Shown piece by piece: positions 9,120-18,274 of a stretch of 64,000 nucleotides of DNA (the first letter of the stretch is position 1; each line of letters starts with the position of its first letter). The notes beneath the pieces are model-generated. The model worked only from the letters and a program-made list of their open reading frames with translations. It searched no databases and was not told the origin of the DNA. This DNA comes from Kribbella steppae (GTDB lineage: Bacteria > Actinomycetota > Actinomycetes > Propionibacteriales > Kribbellaceae), in assembly GCF_004342025.1 (NCBI RefSeq), contig NZ_SLWN01000009.1:248001-312000 (forward strand), given 5' to 3'. Made by a program: the position numbers and the translations under genes.

Positions 9120-9749
9120 TTACCCGCGTGGGCCGGGGAGGCCTTCCTCGGACTCGGTGGTCTCGGACTCGGTGGTCTCGGACTCGGTGGTCTCGGTCTG
9201 GCCAGTGACGGTCCCGCCGGTCTGGGTGCCTTCGGGGCGTGATCCGGCCGAGCTGGCCGGCTCGGTCGACGGGTCAGGGGCGTCTCCGCCTACGACTCCG
9301 CCGTGAGCTTCAGGATCGCCCCCACCACCCGGCTCAGCCACACCGCCGCTGGCCTGTGCCTCAGGCCCCTCGTCGGCAGAGCCGGATTCAGCCTCCGCGC
9401 TCGCGCTTCCGGCCTCACCGGACGACTGCGGTTCCTCGGCCCTCGCCGACGCTTCCCCACCCTGCTGCTCCGCGGTCGACTCTCCCCCGGCGCTGGCCGA
9501 CTGCTCGCCGGCGGACTCGGTGGTTGTCGAGTCGGCGGTAGGCGGCTGGGCTGGTGGGTTCTCGGAGTTGTGTGAATCGACGTAGCCGCCGACCTTCTGC
9601 TGTACAGCGTCGACCTTCTCCGCGTACTTGCCGCCTGTCTGCTTATCGACCAGGTCGCCGGCCTTCTCCACACCGGCCTTGATCTTGTCCGGGTTCTGCT
9701 TGACGACGTTCCGGAGCCAGTTCTTCGCCTGTTCCTGGAAATCGCTCAT
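9120..9749 (-). CDS. Rv0909/MT0933-like antitoxin family protein with long disordered tail
   Basis: 209 residues. The first 60 (MSDFQEQAKNWLRN, NPDKIKAGVEKAGDLVDKQTGGKY, AEKVDAVQQKVGGYVD) match the Rv0909/MT0933-like antitoxin family of small helical proteins. The remaining 150 residues are Ser/Glu/Gly/Ala-rich, acidic and surely disordered, ending in repeated TTESE units. Mycobacterial relatives are usually shorter and pair with a SRPBCC-type toxin gene; no such gene is next to this one, so an antitoxin role is only a family label here. Confidence 0.72.
   Translation of the reverse strand: MSDFQEQAKNWLRNVVKQNPDKIKAGVEKAGDLVDKQTGGKYAEKVDAVQQKVGGYVDSHNSENPPAQPPTADSTTTESAGEQSASAGGESTAEQQGGEASARAEEPQSSGEAGSASAEAESGSADEGPEAQASGGVAEPGGGGDPEAHGGVVGGDAPDPSTEPASSAGSRPEGTQTGGTVTGQTETTESETTESETTESEEGLPGPRG
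9151..9195. repeat. 15-bp tandem repeat, three perfect copies
   Basis: GACTCGGTGGTCTCG occurs three times head to tail inside the 3' end of the antitoxin-like gene, encoding the ETTES repeats of the tail. Perfect identity suggests recent slippage, so copy number may vary among strains. Confidence 0.95.
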
Positions 9750-9983
9750 TGCACCCTCCGCGGTGTCAGGGGCGGATCGACCGAAAATCCCAGCCTACGG
9801 ACCAGTCCAAACACCGGCCCTCTTCGGATGACACACCGTCAGCCCGCACCCGTCAACGCCCCTCGCCGCCCGCAGCCCCACAGATTCCCCCCATCGCGCT
9901 CAATCCGCACCCTCCGCCACCCGCTCCAGCTCACTCATCCCCCAACCACAACCCCGGCGCCGCAACGCCCGCCGCACACCCGC

Positions 9984-12251
9984 CTACTCCACGACACATC
10001 CACCACCCGCCTTGCGGGTGGATGTCAGAGCAGTACTGGTGGGGGTTGCCGGATGGGTGTAGTCGGCGGGTCGGCCTTCGTAGAGGATGGAGCCGCCGTG
10101 GCGGCCGGGGCCTGGGCCCAGGTCGATCAGCCAGTCGGCTTGGCGGATGACGTCGAGGTTGTGTTCGACCACGACGACGGTGTGGCCGTGTTCGACCAGG
10201 CTGTCGAGCACACGCAGCAGCATGTCGATGTCGCTCAGGTGGAGACCGGTCGTCGGTTCGTCCAGCAGGTACGTGGTCGGCTGGTCCGCCTGCCGAAGCT
10301 CCTTCGCGATCTTCACCCGCTGACACTCACCACCCGACAGCGTGTTCAACGACTGCCCCAACCGCAGATACCCCAAACCAACCGCCGCCAACTGATGCAG
10401 AGCCCGCGAAATACCCGCGTCGGGCAGTCTCGCAGTGGCCTCATCGATAGTGAGCTCGTCGACGTCGGCGATGGAGAGTCCGTCCACCGTGTGCGCGAGG
10501 ACCTCCGGAGTGAAGCGGCGCCCGTGACACGTTTCGCACACAACCTCCTGCCCATCCATGAACGCGAGGTCGGTGTAGATGACCCCCAACCCTTTGCAGT
10601 CCGGGCAAGCTCCCGCCGAGTTGGCACTGAACAGAGCAGCGGGTACGTCGTTGTGCCGCGCAAACAACCTGCGAATCGCCGGAGCGATGCCGGTGTAGGT
10701 GATCGGCGTCGACCGACGGTTGGTGCTCACCGGCTTCTGATCGATCACCACCGCGGAGTACTGCTCCACCAACTCCGCCGCCAGGCTGGACTTCCCAGAA
10801 CCAGCCACACCGGTCAGCACACTCATCACACCCGTGGGAAAGCTCACGGTCACGTCCTGTAGGTTGTTGCGACTGGCATCCACCACGGTCAGCTTCCCGA
10901 TGCCGCGACGTGGCGCGACTTTGAGTGGTCGCTCTCGAGCCAGCGCGCGACCGGTGGAGGTGCCGGCATCGCGGAGGTCCGCGAACGTCCCTTGGAACAC
11001 CAGCCGTCCACCGGCATTCCCCGCTTCGGGACCGACTTCGATGATCTGGTCCGCGTGGGCCATCACGGCGGGGTCATGCTCGACGACCAGCACGCTGTTG
11101 CCGCTGTCACGAAGCCGTTCCAGCAGGTCGATCATCGACTCCACATCGGTCGGATGCAGGCCGACGGTCGGCTCGTCCACGACGTACGTCATCTCGGTGA
11201 GACTGGACCCGAGATGCTTCACCGTCTTGATCCGTTGCGACTCACCACCGGACAAAGTGGTCGTTGCCCGAGACAACGTCAGGTACCCGAGCCCGATCGT
11301 GACCATCGCCTCCAGCCGCGCGGTCAACGCGGCCACCACCGGTACGACGCCCGCCTCGTCGATCCTGCGTACGACGTCGACGAGCTCGGTGATCTCGAGT
11401 CGCGACAACTCACCGATCGTGTAACCGAGTACTGTCACGGTCCGCGCCGCCTGATTGAGCCGGTCGCCGGCGCAATCCGGGCAGATCTCGGAGCGGGTGA
11501 ACTTGCGAATGGCGTCCTGCTTCCGCTCGGACAGGTTGTCGGAGGTGTGCAGGTAGATCCGCTCGAACCGTTCGACGACTCCCTCGTACTCCTTCGGGAG
11601 CTTCTGACCCAGATCGGCTGCTGCTTGGCCGCCGTACAGCAACGCCTGGCGTTCCGACTCGGTCCAGTCCCGCAGCGGGGTGTCCACCTCGAAGGTGCCG
11701 ATGTCGGCGTACTGGGCGTGCCAGTAGCCGCCGTTGCCGAATCCCGGGAGCATGATGGCGCCGTCGGCGAGTGACTTGTCCAGGTCCAGGAACTGTTCGA
11801 CGTTGCTCACCACCACCTCCCCGAGCCCGGAGCAGGTCGGGCACATGCCGATGGGGTCGTTGAAGGAGAAGTGGTTCGACTCGCCGACGTACGGCTCGCT
11901 CAGGCGGGAGAAGAGCAGCCGCAAGTACGTCCAGGCGTCGGTGATCGTGCCGACGGTCGAGCGGGCGTTGCCGCCGATCCGCCGCTGGTCGATGACGATC
12001 ACGGGCGTCAGGCCGCCGATGTGGTCGACCTGCGGTCGCGTCCACTTCGGCAGCCGGTTCCGGGCGAACGGCGGGAAGGTCTCGTTGAGTTGATAGCCCG
12101 CCTCCGCGGCGATCGTGTCGAACACCAGCGACGACTTGCCCGAACCGGATCTGCCGACGAACACCACCAACTGGTTCCGCGGGATGTCGAGGTCCAGGTC
12201 GGCCAGGTTGTTCGTCCGGGCTCGGCGAAGGGTGATGGCTCGCTGTGTCAT
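9984..12251 (-). CDS. UvrA-like ABC ATPase lacking the UvrB-binding domain (UvrA2 / drug-resistance type)
   Basis: 755 residues against about 950 for housekeeping UvrA. Two ABC modules are present: Walker A GRSGSGKSSLVFD (33-45) and GVAGSGKSSLAAE, signatures TLSGGESQRIK and TLSGGECQRVK, Walker B TYVVDEPTVGLHP and YLLDEPTTGLHL, and zinc-binding CPTCSGLG and CPDCKGLG/CETCHGRR. The stretch between the first Walker A and the first zinc module is too short for the UvrB-binding domain, as in UvrA2 and DrrC-like proteins linked to tolerance of DNA-binding drugs. It is divergent from a WYL regulator 63 bp away, which may control it. Confidence 0.88.
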   Translation of the reverse strand: MTQRAITLRRARTNNLADLDLDIPRNQLVVFVGRSGSGKSSLVFDTIAAEAGYQLNETFPPFARNRLPKWTRPQVDHIGGLTPVIVIDQRRIGGNARSTVGTITDAWTYLRLLFSRLSEPYVGESNHFSFNDPIGMCPTCSGLGEVVVSNVEQFLDLDKSLADGAIMLPGFGNGGYWHAQYADIGTFEVDTPLRDWTESERQALLYGGQAAADLGQKLPKEYEGVVERFERIYLHTSDNLSERKQDAIRKFTRSEICPDCAGDRLNQAARTVTVLGYTIGELSRLEITELVDVVRRIDEAGVVPVVAALTARLEAMVTIGLGYLTLSRATTTLSGGESQRIKTVKHLGSSLTEMTYVVDEPTVGLHPTDVESMIDLLERLRDSGNSVLVVEHDPAVMAHADQIIEVGPEAGNAGGRLVFQGTFADLRDAGTSTGRALARERPLKVAPRRGIGKLTVVDASRNNLQDVTVSFPTGVMSVLTGVAGSGKSSLAAELVEQYSAVVIDQKPVSTNRRSTPITYTGIAPAIRRLFARHNDVPAALFSANSAGACPDCKGLGVIYTDLAFMDGQEVVCETCHGRRFTPEVLAHTVDGLSIADVDELTIDEATARLPDAGISRALHQLAAVGLGYLRLGQSLNTLSGGECQRVKIAKELRQADQPTTYLLDEPTTGLHLSDIDMLLRVLDSLVEHGHTVVVVEHNLDVIRQADWLIDLGPGPGRHGGSILYEGRPADYTHPATPTSTALTSTRKAGGGCVVE

Positions 12252-12314
12252 GAGTACGACGCTACGAGCAGATGTGGCCGGATTCTGGCCGCATTAGCTG
12301 GGATGATCGGGGTC

Positions 12315-13331
12315 ATGGCCGATGTCACCGCACGCATGCTGGCGCTGCTGTCGACCCTGCAGACAGGCCGGTCGTTCAGCGGCGACGAGTTGACCCGGCG
12401 GCTCAGCGTCAGCCCGCGGACTCTGCGCCGGGATGTCGACCGGCTGCGTGGGTACGGCTACCCGGTCGAGACTCAGCCCGGACCCGGCGGGTACTACCGG
12501 CTCGCCGCCGGACGCACCATGCCGCCGCTTGTCCTGGACGACGATGAGGCCGTCGCGACGCTGCTTGCCTTGGCGTCCCTCGCGGCGGTCGGACCTGCCG
12601 CCGTCGGATCTGCCGCCGTCGGACCGTCGAGCGACACCCGTGCAGAACGCGACCAGCAGGTCGAAGGCGGGATCGACGACGCCGCGACGCGTGCCTACGG
12701 CAAGGTGGATCAGTTTCTGCCGGCTCGGCTTCGGGGGCGGGCGGTGTCGGTTCGCTCAAGCTTGGAGACCAGCCCTCAACCGGCGCCGAGCGTGACCGCC
12801 GAGCAACTCGGTCTGGTCGCTGAGGCGATTGCTGACCAAGAGACGATCTCCTTCGGCTACCAGAACGCTCGTGGCGAACGAGCGCGTCGGCGGGTGGAGC
12901 CCTATCGGCAGGTCCACCACATGCTCCGGTGGTACGTGCTGGCTTGGGATCTCGAGCGCGAGGACTGGCGCGTGTTCCGACTGGATCGCATGTGCGATCT
13001 CCTTCGGACCGGCACTCGGTACGAACCACGGCCTCTCCCGGCCGAATCAGCCTCGGACTACCTGCGCCAAGGACTCAACCGGCACAAGCAAACGGTCAGC
13101 CTCGTGGTCGACGCACCCGCGGCGGCCGTCATGGATGCGTTGCGCTACCAGGACGCCGAGATCCAATCCGTCGACGACCACCGAACCAACGTCACCCTCG
13201 CCCTCGACTCCTGGCAGTGGCTGATCCTCAACCTCGCGTTCCTCGACGCTGACTTCCACATCACCGAAGGCGCCCCCTTCACCACCTCCTGCCAGACCTT
13301 CGCCCACCGCCTCCTCAACGCCACGACCTGA
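12315..13331 (+). CDS. HTH-WYL transcriptional regulator (YafY family)
   Basis: 338 residues. The N-terminal winged helix (MLALLSTLQTGRSFSGDELTRRL, SPRTLRRDVDRLRGYGYPVE, PGGYYRLA) is typical of the DeoR-like HTH_11 in YafY proteins. The WYL domain (FGYQNARGERARRRVEPYRQVHHMLRWYVLAWD, WRVFRLDRMCDL) spans about residues 170-245, followed by the WCX region. WYL regulators often sense nucleic acid or damage signals. A Pro/Ala linker at residues 90-104 is made of a 15-bp repeat. ATG 12303 is an alternative start. The divergent neighbour is the UvrA-like gene. Confidence 0.9.
   Translation: MADVTARMLALLSTLQTGRSFSGDELTRRLSVSPRTLRRDVDRLRGYGYPVETQPGPGGYYRLAAGRTMPPLVLDDDEAVATLLALASLAAVGPAAVGSAAVGPSSDTRAERDQQVEGGIDDAATRAYGKVDQFLPARLRGRAVSVRSSLETSPQPAPSVTAEQLGLVAEAIADQETISFGYQNARGERARRRVEPYRQVHHMLRWYVLAWDLEREDWRVFRLDRMCDLLRTGTRYEPRPLPAESASDYLRQGLNRHKQTVSLVVDAPAAAVMDALRYQDAEIQSVDDHRTNVTLALDSWQWLILNLAFLDADFHITEGAPFTTSCQTFAHRLLNATT
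12582..12626. repeat. 15-bp imperfect tandem repeat in the WYL-regulator linker
   Basis: Three 15-bp units encode AAVGP-AAVGS-AAVGP between the HTH and WYL domains. They differ at a few bases, so they are older than the perfect repeat at 9151. Probably a length-variable interdomain linker. Confidence 0.85.
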
Positions 13332-13422
13332 CTTTGCCGAACCCGTCAGCTTGATCTTGTCCTGTTGATCCTGCCTCGACGCCAAGGTCTGCTCGAGCGA
13401 TCAGCGCGGACGCCTGGGCCTA

Positions 13423-13824
13423 CTACTCGCCGTCGAGGTGTGCCTTCGCCAACTGCGGCGGCGCAAAGACGAGCCAGCCGTCAACGAGCGCTTCCCTCAG
13501 GACAGGCTCCGAGACCTTGTCGAGCTCGATCAGGACGGCGGCGTAGTTGTCGAAGTGCGGGATCGTGAAGAACCCATCTGCCGCCCGGGCAGCAAGTACC
13601 GCTTCCTTCTCGGCGAGATCCTCCACCCGGATGGCCAGGATCGGACCGTCCGGCGGAGTCTCGTCGCCGAAGCGCCTCAGATCCGCCTTGCTGAACGGGC
13701 GTTCCCACGCGTACCCCTTGCCGGCGATCGCCCACGTCCGGTGGCCATGCCGCGTCGTCTCCTCAGTCTCCGTCAGCGCCGCAACCAGTCGCTCCACGTC
13801 TTCGAAGCTCGCCATGGCGGTCAC
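13423..13824 (-). CDS. MmcQ/YjbR family protein
   Basis: 133 residues of the MmcQ/YjbR (CyaY-like fold) family, recognised from the start FEDVERLVAALTETEETTRHG, WERPFSKADLRRFG, and the closing DGWLVFAPPQLAKAHL. Members are described as possible DNA-binding proteins, but the biochemical role is not established. An internal Met (13815) is an alternative start. The 90-bp gap to the WYL gene end and the 79-bp gap to recX hold nothing recognisable. Confidence 0.87.
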   Translation of the reverse strand: MTAMASFEDVERLVAALTETEETTRHGHRTWAIAGKGYAWERPFSKADLRRFGDETPPDGPILAIRVEDLAEKEAVLAARAADGFFTIPHFDNYAAVLIELDKVSEPVLREALVDGWLVFAPPQLAKAHLDGE

Positions 13825-13903
13825 GCTACTGCGCGCCCGTCGACCCAGTCGAGCAACACCACCACTTCGTCCGAAGGAACGAGCCGGACTCGCATCCGAG
13901 GGG

Positions 13904-15427
13904 TCAGTCGGGTTCGAGGCCGGACGCGTCCAGGAGCGGGAGTTCTTCGTGGCTGGCGGAGAGTTCTTCTTTGACGACGGTCATGGCGATGCCGCCGGGG
14001 TAACCCTTGCGGGCGAGCATGCCGAGAAGCCGGCGCATCGCTACCTCGCGATCCAGGTTGCGCATGGATCGAAGCTTGCGGCGAACCAGAGCGCGGGCCG
14101 TCTCCTCTTCCTGCCCCGGCTCCAGCTCGTCAAGCGCGTCGCGAGCCAACTGGTCGTCCACTCCCCGGCGACGGAGTTCTTGGGCCAGCGCTCGCTTGCC
14201 GAGACCACGCCCACGATGACGAGACTCGACCCACGCGGTGGCGAACGCGGCGTCATCGATCAACCCGACCTCGGAAAACCGATCGAGCACCTCGTCAGCG
14301 ACCTCATCCGGAATCTCCCGCTCAGCCAGCAGACCAGCCAACTCAGCACGCGTCCGGGGCTGCCCCGTCAACTTGTCCAGCAGAATCGTCCGAGCCACTG
14401 AATGCGGATCCGCCATCCCGTCCAACGCAGGGTCCGCCTCCCCCTCCGGCCCGTCGCCCGCACGCTTCTTCCTCCGCCGAGATGTCCCACCCCCAAACTC
14501 CCGCCGGCGTACCACCGCACGCCGACTCCGACTCTCAACCCCACCAGGAGCCGGCGCTTCAGCCGCACCCCGAACCTCGGGCACCGCCTCAACCCCACTC
14601 GCAGCGGCAGGCCCAGCGGGCGGACGAGCTCGCTGGCTGGTCGTGTCCGCGCCACGGTTTCGGCCAGGTATCGCGGGAGCCTTTGACTGATGTTGTGAGC
14701 TGTCAGCCGGCACGCCGTCGAGCTCTGCCTGAGTGACGGGCTCGCTGAGCGACGGACGACCCAGGGTCGGGCCCGAGGTCGGCGACTCGTCGGCCGCGAA
14801 GGCTATCGCAGCGGCCCGGGAATCCTCGGACCCCGCAACAGGCCGACTTCCACCGGCACCGCGGCCAGACTCCGACGGCTCGTCGGGCTCAGCGATTTCG
14901 GTTTCTCCCCATGGATCCACGATCGCTGGCCTCCGCCTGCTTCCACCGGTACGGTGGCCCGCGCTGCCCGACTCCGGCGGGTCGACGGGAGCGACATCGT
15001 CAGCTTCTCCCCAGGGGTCCCTGGTCGCTGGCTTCTTCCGGCTTGCGCTAGGACGGCGGTGAGCCTGACCCGGCCCGGGTAGGTCGTCGGGCGCGGCGTC
15101 GTCTTCGGCCCAGGGATCTGTGGTCCCTGGGGTCTGTCGGATTCTCCCGACACGGAGGCTGGCCGGTCTCGACTCGGAGGGCTCATCGGGTACGGCCTCG
15201 CCTGCCTGTGGATCGGCGGCGGCGCGTGTCGGGCGGGCACTCGGTCGCCGACGCGGCTTCTCGACAGAGTCCGGAGTCCCGCCGACACCCCCGCCCTCGG
15301 CTAGGAGGGCTCGGGCCAGGGCCAGGCGGTCTGCGTGGGGTAGGGACAGTGCCTCGGGGGCAGCGTCCTCGACAGCTGTGGGCCGAGGAGCGCTGCCGTC
15401 CGCAGCGGATCGATCAGAAATCGACAT
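13904..15427 (-). CDS. recX: RecX, regulator of RecA, with a very long disordered N-terminal extension
   Basis: 507 residues, whereas RecX is usually 150-270. The RecX repeats are confined to the last 170 residues: [57 protein letters not shown], and [23 protein letters not shown]. RecX binds the RecA filament groove and limits RecA activity. The first 330 residues are Pro/Ser/Glu/Arg-rich with a three-fold degenerate repeat around DPW(G/A)E. The start lies 14 bp inside the recA 3' end, so translation is probably coupled and dosage tied to RecA. Confidence 0.92.
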   Translation of the reverse strand: MSISDRSAADGSAPRPTAVEDAAPEALSLPHADRLALARALLAEGGGVGGTPDSVEKPRRRPSARPTRAAADPQAGEAVPDEPSESRPASLRVGRIRQTPGTTDPWAEDDAAPDDLPGPGQAHRRPSASRKKPATRDPWGEADDVAPVDPPESGSAGHRTGGSRRRPAIVDPWGETEIAEPDEPSESGRGAGGSRPVAGSEDSRAAAIAFAADESPTSGPTLGRPSLSEPVTQAELDGVPADSSQHQSKAPAIPGRNRGADTTSQRARPPAGPAAASGVEAVPEVRGAAEAPAPGGVESRSRRAVVRRREFGGGTSRRRKKRAGDGPEGEADPALDGMADPHSVARTILLDKLTGQPRTRAELAGLLAEREIPDEVADEVLDRFSEVGLIDDAAFATAWVESRHRGRGLGKRALAQELRRRGVDDQLARDALDELEPGQEEETARALVRRKLRSMRNLDREVAMRRLLGMLARKGYPGGIAMTVVKEELSASHEELPLLDASGLEPD

Positions 15428-16487
15428 CGACCTCGGCCGTGGCGGCCTCGTCGGCCGGCTGGTCCACCGCCGCCCCGATGCCCATCTTCTCCTTGATCTT
15501 CTTCTCCAGCTCGTTGGCCAGATCGGGGTTGTCGCGCAGGAAGTTCCGCGCGTTCTCCCGGCCCTGGCCGAGCTGGTCGCTCTCGTAGGTGAACCAGGCG
15601 CCGGCCTTGCGGACGAAGCCCTGCTCCACGCCGAGGTCCAGCAGGCTGCCCTCGCGGCTGATGCCCTGGCCGTAGATGATGTCGAACTCGGCCTGCTTGA
15701 ACGGCGGGGCCACCTTGTTCTTCACGACCTTGACCCGGGTCCGGTTGCCGACGAAGTCGGTGCCGTCCTTGAGCGACTCGATCCGGCGCACGTCCAGCCG
15801 GACCGAGGCGTAGAACTTCAGCGCCCGGCCACCGGTCGTGGTCTCCGGCGAGCCGAACATGACGCCGATCTTCTCGCGCAGCTGGTTGATGAAGATCGCC
15901 GTCGTACCGGTGCCGTTGACCGCGCCGGTCATCTTCCGCAGCGCCTGGCTCATCAGCCGGGCCTGCAGACCGACGTGGCTGTCACCCATCTCGCCCTCGA
16001 TCTCGGCCCGCGGCACCAGCGCGGCCACCGAGTCGATCACGACGATGTCGATCGCGCCGGAGCGGACCAGCATGTCGGCGATCTCCAGCGCCTGCTCACC
16101 GGAGTCGGGCTGCGAGACCAGCAGCGCGTCGGTGTCGACACCCAACTTCGCCGCGTAGTCCGGGTCGAGCGCGTGCTCGGCGTCGATGAAGGCGGCGATC
16201 CCGCCGGCCCGCTGGGCGTTCGCCACCGCGTGCAGGGCGACCGTCGTCTTACCCGAGGACTCCGGGCCGTAGATCTCCACCACCCGGCCACGCGGCAGAC
16301 CGCCGATCCCGAGCGCGACGTCGAGCGCGATCGAGCCGGTCGGGATGACCTCGATCGGGGCCCTGCCCTGCTCGCCCAGTCGCATCACCGCACCCTTGCC
16401 ACACTGCCGCTCGATCTGCGTCAGCGCGGTTGCCAGCGCTTTCTCCCGATCCGCTACCGCGCGTTCCGCACTCGCTGCACCAGCCAT
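15414..16487 (-). CDS. recA: Recombinase RecA
   Basis: 357 residues, full length and without an intein. Walker A GPESSGKT is near residue 74; also present are [22 protein letters not shown], the L1 region [23 protein letters not shown] (read as two parts), L2 [21 protein letters not shown] and [12 protein letters not shown]. RecA drives strand exchange and LexA self-cleavage. The C-terminal tail is acidic as usual. An SOS box lies 165 bp upstream. A purine-rich AGGTGG precedes the ATG. Confidence 0.98.
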   Translation of the reverse strand: MAGAASAERAVADREKALATALTQIERQCGKGAVMRLGEQGRAPIEVIPTGSIALDVALGIGGLPRGRVVEIYGPESSGKTTVALHAVANAQRAGGIAAFIDAEHALDPDYAAKLGVDTDALLVSQPDSGEQALEIADMLVRSGAIDIVVIDSVAALVPRAEIEGEMGDSHVGLQARLMSQALRKMTGAVNGTGTTAIFINQLREKIGVMFGSPETTTGGRALKFYASVRLDVRRIESLKDGTDFVGNRTRVKVVKNKVAPPFKQAEFDIIYGQGISREGSLLDLGVEQGFVRKAGAWFTYESDQLGQGRENARNFLRDNPDLANELEKKIKEKMGIGAAVDQPADEAATAEVDVDF

Positions 16488-16651
16488 GTGACCGCCACCT
16501 GACCCATCTACGTATCGGGGCCGCTGTCCCAGCCGCCCGAAGGATTTCCTTGTCGCCAGAGAAGGTACGGGTTACGTCGGACAGTTTTCGTCGCCACCTG
16601 GAAACTGTGGACAACTCGGCCGCCCGGGTACCTTCAGGAGACCAAACTATC

Positions 16652-16667
16652 CCGAACACCTGTTCGA
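16652..16667. promoter_or_regulatory. LexA (SOS) box between recA and a divergent gene
   Basis: CCGAACACCTGTTCGA matches the actinobacterial/Bacillus-type LexA site TCGAAC-N4-GTTCGA at all but the first base. The centre is 172 bp from the recA ATG and 75 bp from the divergent GTG 16734, so it could serve either or both. recA control by LexA is general knowledge; the shared use is inference. Confidence 0.88.
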
Positions 16668-16733
16668 ATCGCAACTGACACGCCGAAGTTCCTCAGCCGC
16701 CGTCCTGAACCGCCGACTCCCTACCCTGTCGGC

Positions 16734-17525
16734 GTGGCAGACCGTCAAGACATCCCCGATTCCGCCGTCATCCTCGCGCTCAGCCGGGTCGAGTTCGGGA
16801 TCGATTCCGTGCTCGACGCGCTCCGTTCCCAGGACCCGTTCGGCATCCGCAGCATCCTCACCGAGTACTCCGCCCAGGAGCAACCGAACCTGGCCGAGAA
16901 GGGCCTGATCCTGGCGATCGACCGACTGCTGAAGATGAAGGTGCCGGGACACACCGAATGGCCGTCGCTGCCGCTGGCGAAGCGCTGCGACTGGTGGGTG
17001 GAGCGGCTTGGCGGCTTCGCGGCTGTCGTCGCGGGCCTCCCCCGCATCAGCGGTGCAGCCGCCGACTACCTGCCGCTCAAGGACACCCTCGGCGCGTCCG
17101 TCCAGGCCATGGTCATCGGCGCAGTCTGCCGCGAGTACGGCGTCGAAGCGCATGCCGACCGTACGGCGGTCATCGCACGCGTACTCACCGACCGGCCGAT
17201 CACACCGGACGAGGTACTGAAGTACGACGACCCGACCGAGGCCGGCGAGGACGTCGCCAAGCAGTTGGGGCTCGGAGACGAGTCGGACCGGGCAGGACTG
17301 AGCCAGGGCATCCGGCTGGTCTGGCGGATCAGCAAGCTGTTCGGCGGGCTCGGCGAGGTGTTCGACGATCGCCCGCGCGGCAGCATCGGTGCCAGGTTCA
17401 TCGGCCGGCTCCCCGCCATCGGCGTGGTCGGAGGCTTCTTCGACGAACGCAAGGGCATCCGCAAAGCGGCGTACGCGGCCGCGGACCTGCTCGCGAGCAG
17501 CGCCTTCCGGGTGAAGCCCATCTAG
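16734..17525 (+). CDS. Uncharacterised protein, weakly EcsC-like
   Basis: 263 residues with no signal peptide or clear membrane segment. The C-terminal portion (GARFIGRLPAIGVVGGFFDERKGIRKAA) and an AVCREYGVEAHADR segment have the feel of EcsC-type proteins, but the match is too weak to name a function. It starts with GTG 16734, opposite recA, and the SOS box at 16652 lies within plausible promoter distance, so it may be damage-inducible. Confidence 0.62.
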   Translation: MADRQDIPDSAVILALSRVEFGIDSVLDALRSQDPFGIRSILTEYSAQEQPNLAEKGLILAIDRLLKMKVPGHTEWPSLPLAKRCDWWVERLGGFAAVVAGLPRISGAAADYLPLKDTLGASVQAMVIGAVCREYGVEAHADRTAVIARVLTDRPITPDEVLKYDDPTEAGEDVAKQLGLGDESDRAGLSQGIRLVWRISKLFGGLGEVFDDRPRGSIGARFIGRLPAIGVVGGFFDERKGIRKAAYAAADLLASSAFRVKPI

Positions 17526-17564
17526 AGGCTGCGGGCCGGGGCCTGGTGCTGGGATGATCTCGGC

Positions 17565-18128
17565 ATGACTGGGATCGTCATCGTGAGGGCGGACGAGAGT
17601 TGGCCGGCGCAGTTCGAGAAAATCGCGGGCGCGGTGAGCCACCTGCTCGGGGAGACTGCGCAGCGGATCGACCACATCGGGTCGACGTCCGTACCTGGGC
17701 TGGCGGCCAAGGACATCCTGGACATGCAGGTGACGGTCGGGACAGAGCCTGAACTGGACGACGTGGTGGAACGGATGGTCGCGGCGGATTGGGAAGTCCG
17801 GCCGCCCAGACGGGACCACCCGGTTCCCGGACTACCCGCCGACGACGTGCAATGGGTCAAGCGCCTGGTGGTCGAGCCGATGTACAGGCGGCGGGTGAAC
17901 CTGCACGTCCGCGTCGCCGGACGGGCCAACCAGCGGTATGCCCTGCTGTTCCGGGATTACCTGCGCAGCCATCCGGAGACAGCCGCCGCGTACGGCGAGT
18001 TCAAGCGCCGAGCAGCCGCCCTGCCGATCGAGTCGGTCGGGGACTATGCCGACCTCAAGGACCCGGTCTGCGACCTCATCTACCTGCCCGCGGAAGAGTG
18101 GGCCGCTCGCACTGACTGGACTCCCTGA
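17565..18128 (+). CDS. GrpB family protein (UPF0157, nucleotidyltransferase fold)
   Basis: 187 residues with the family hallmarks IDHIGSTSVPGLAAKDILDMQV (nucleotidyltransferase-like metal site), RVNLHVRV and a C-terminal RDYLRSHPETAAAYGEFKRRAA. GrpB domains occur alone or fused to dephospho-CoA kinase; the acceptor is not established. It lies 39 bp after the EcsC-like gene and may share its transcript. Confidence 0.88.
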   Translation: MTGIVIVRADESWPAQFEKIAGAVSHLLGETAQRIDHIGSTSVPGLAAKDILDMQVTVGTEPELDDVVERMVAADWEVRPPRRDHPVPGLPADDVQWVKRLVVEPMYRRRVNLHVRVAGRANQRYALLFRDYLRSHPETAAAYGEFKRRAAALPIESVGDYADLKDPVCDLIYLPAEEWAARTDWTP

Positions 18129-18274
18129 CCGATCGGGCAAGGAGACGCAGGGTGAGTGCAGTACTACAGCGTGGTCGTTGACCCTGTCCGGGTTCAGCCC
18201 GCACGCTGGATCGGGGGTGCGTCGTGGGCAGTCCGACGTACGGGCGGGCGTCCCCTCAAGGGGGCGTGGTTCTG

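Noticed and set aside
9151-9195. Possible CRISPR-like repeats
   Set aside because: Units are contiguous without spacers and lie in a coding frame; it is a tandem repeat.
9996-10025. Hairpin near the 3' end of the UvrA-like gene as its terminator
   Set aside because: It lies before the stop codon inside the coding sequence, so it reflects the CHTSTRKAGG-like codons and is not a clear terminator.
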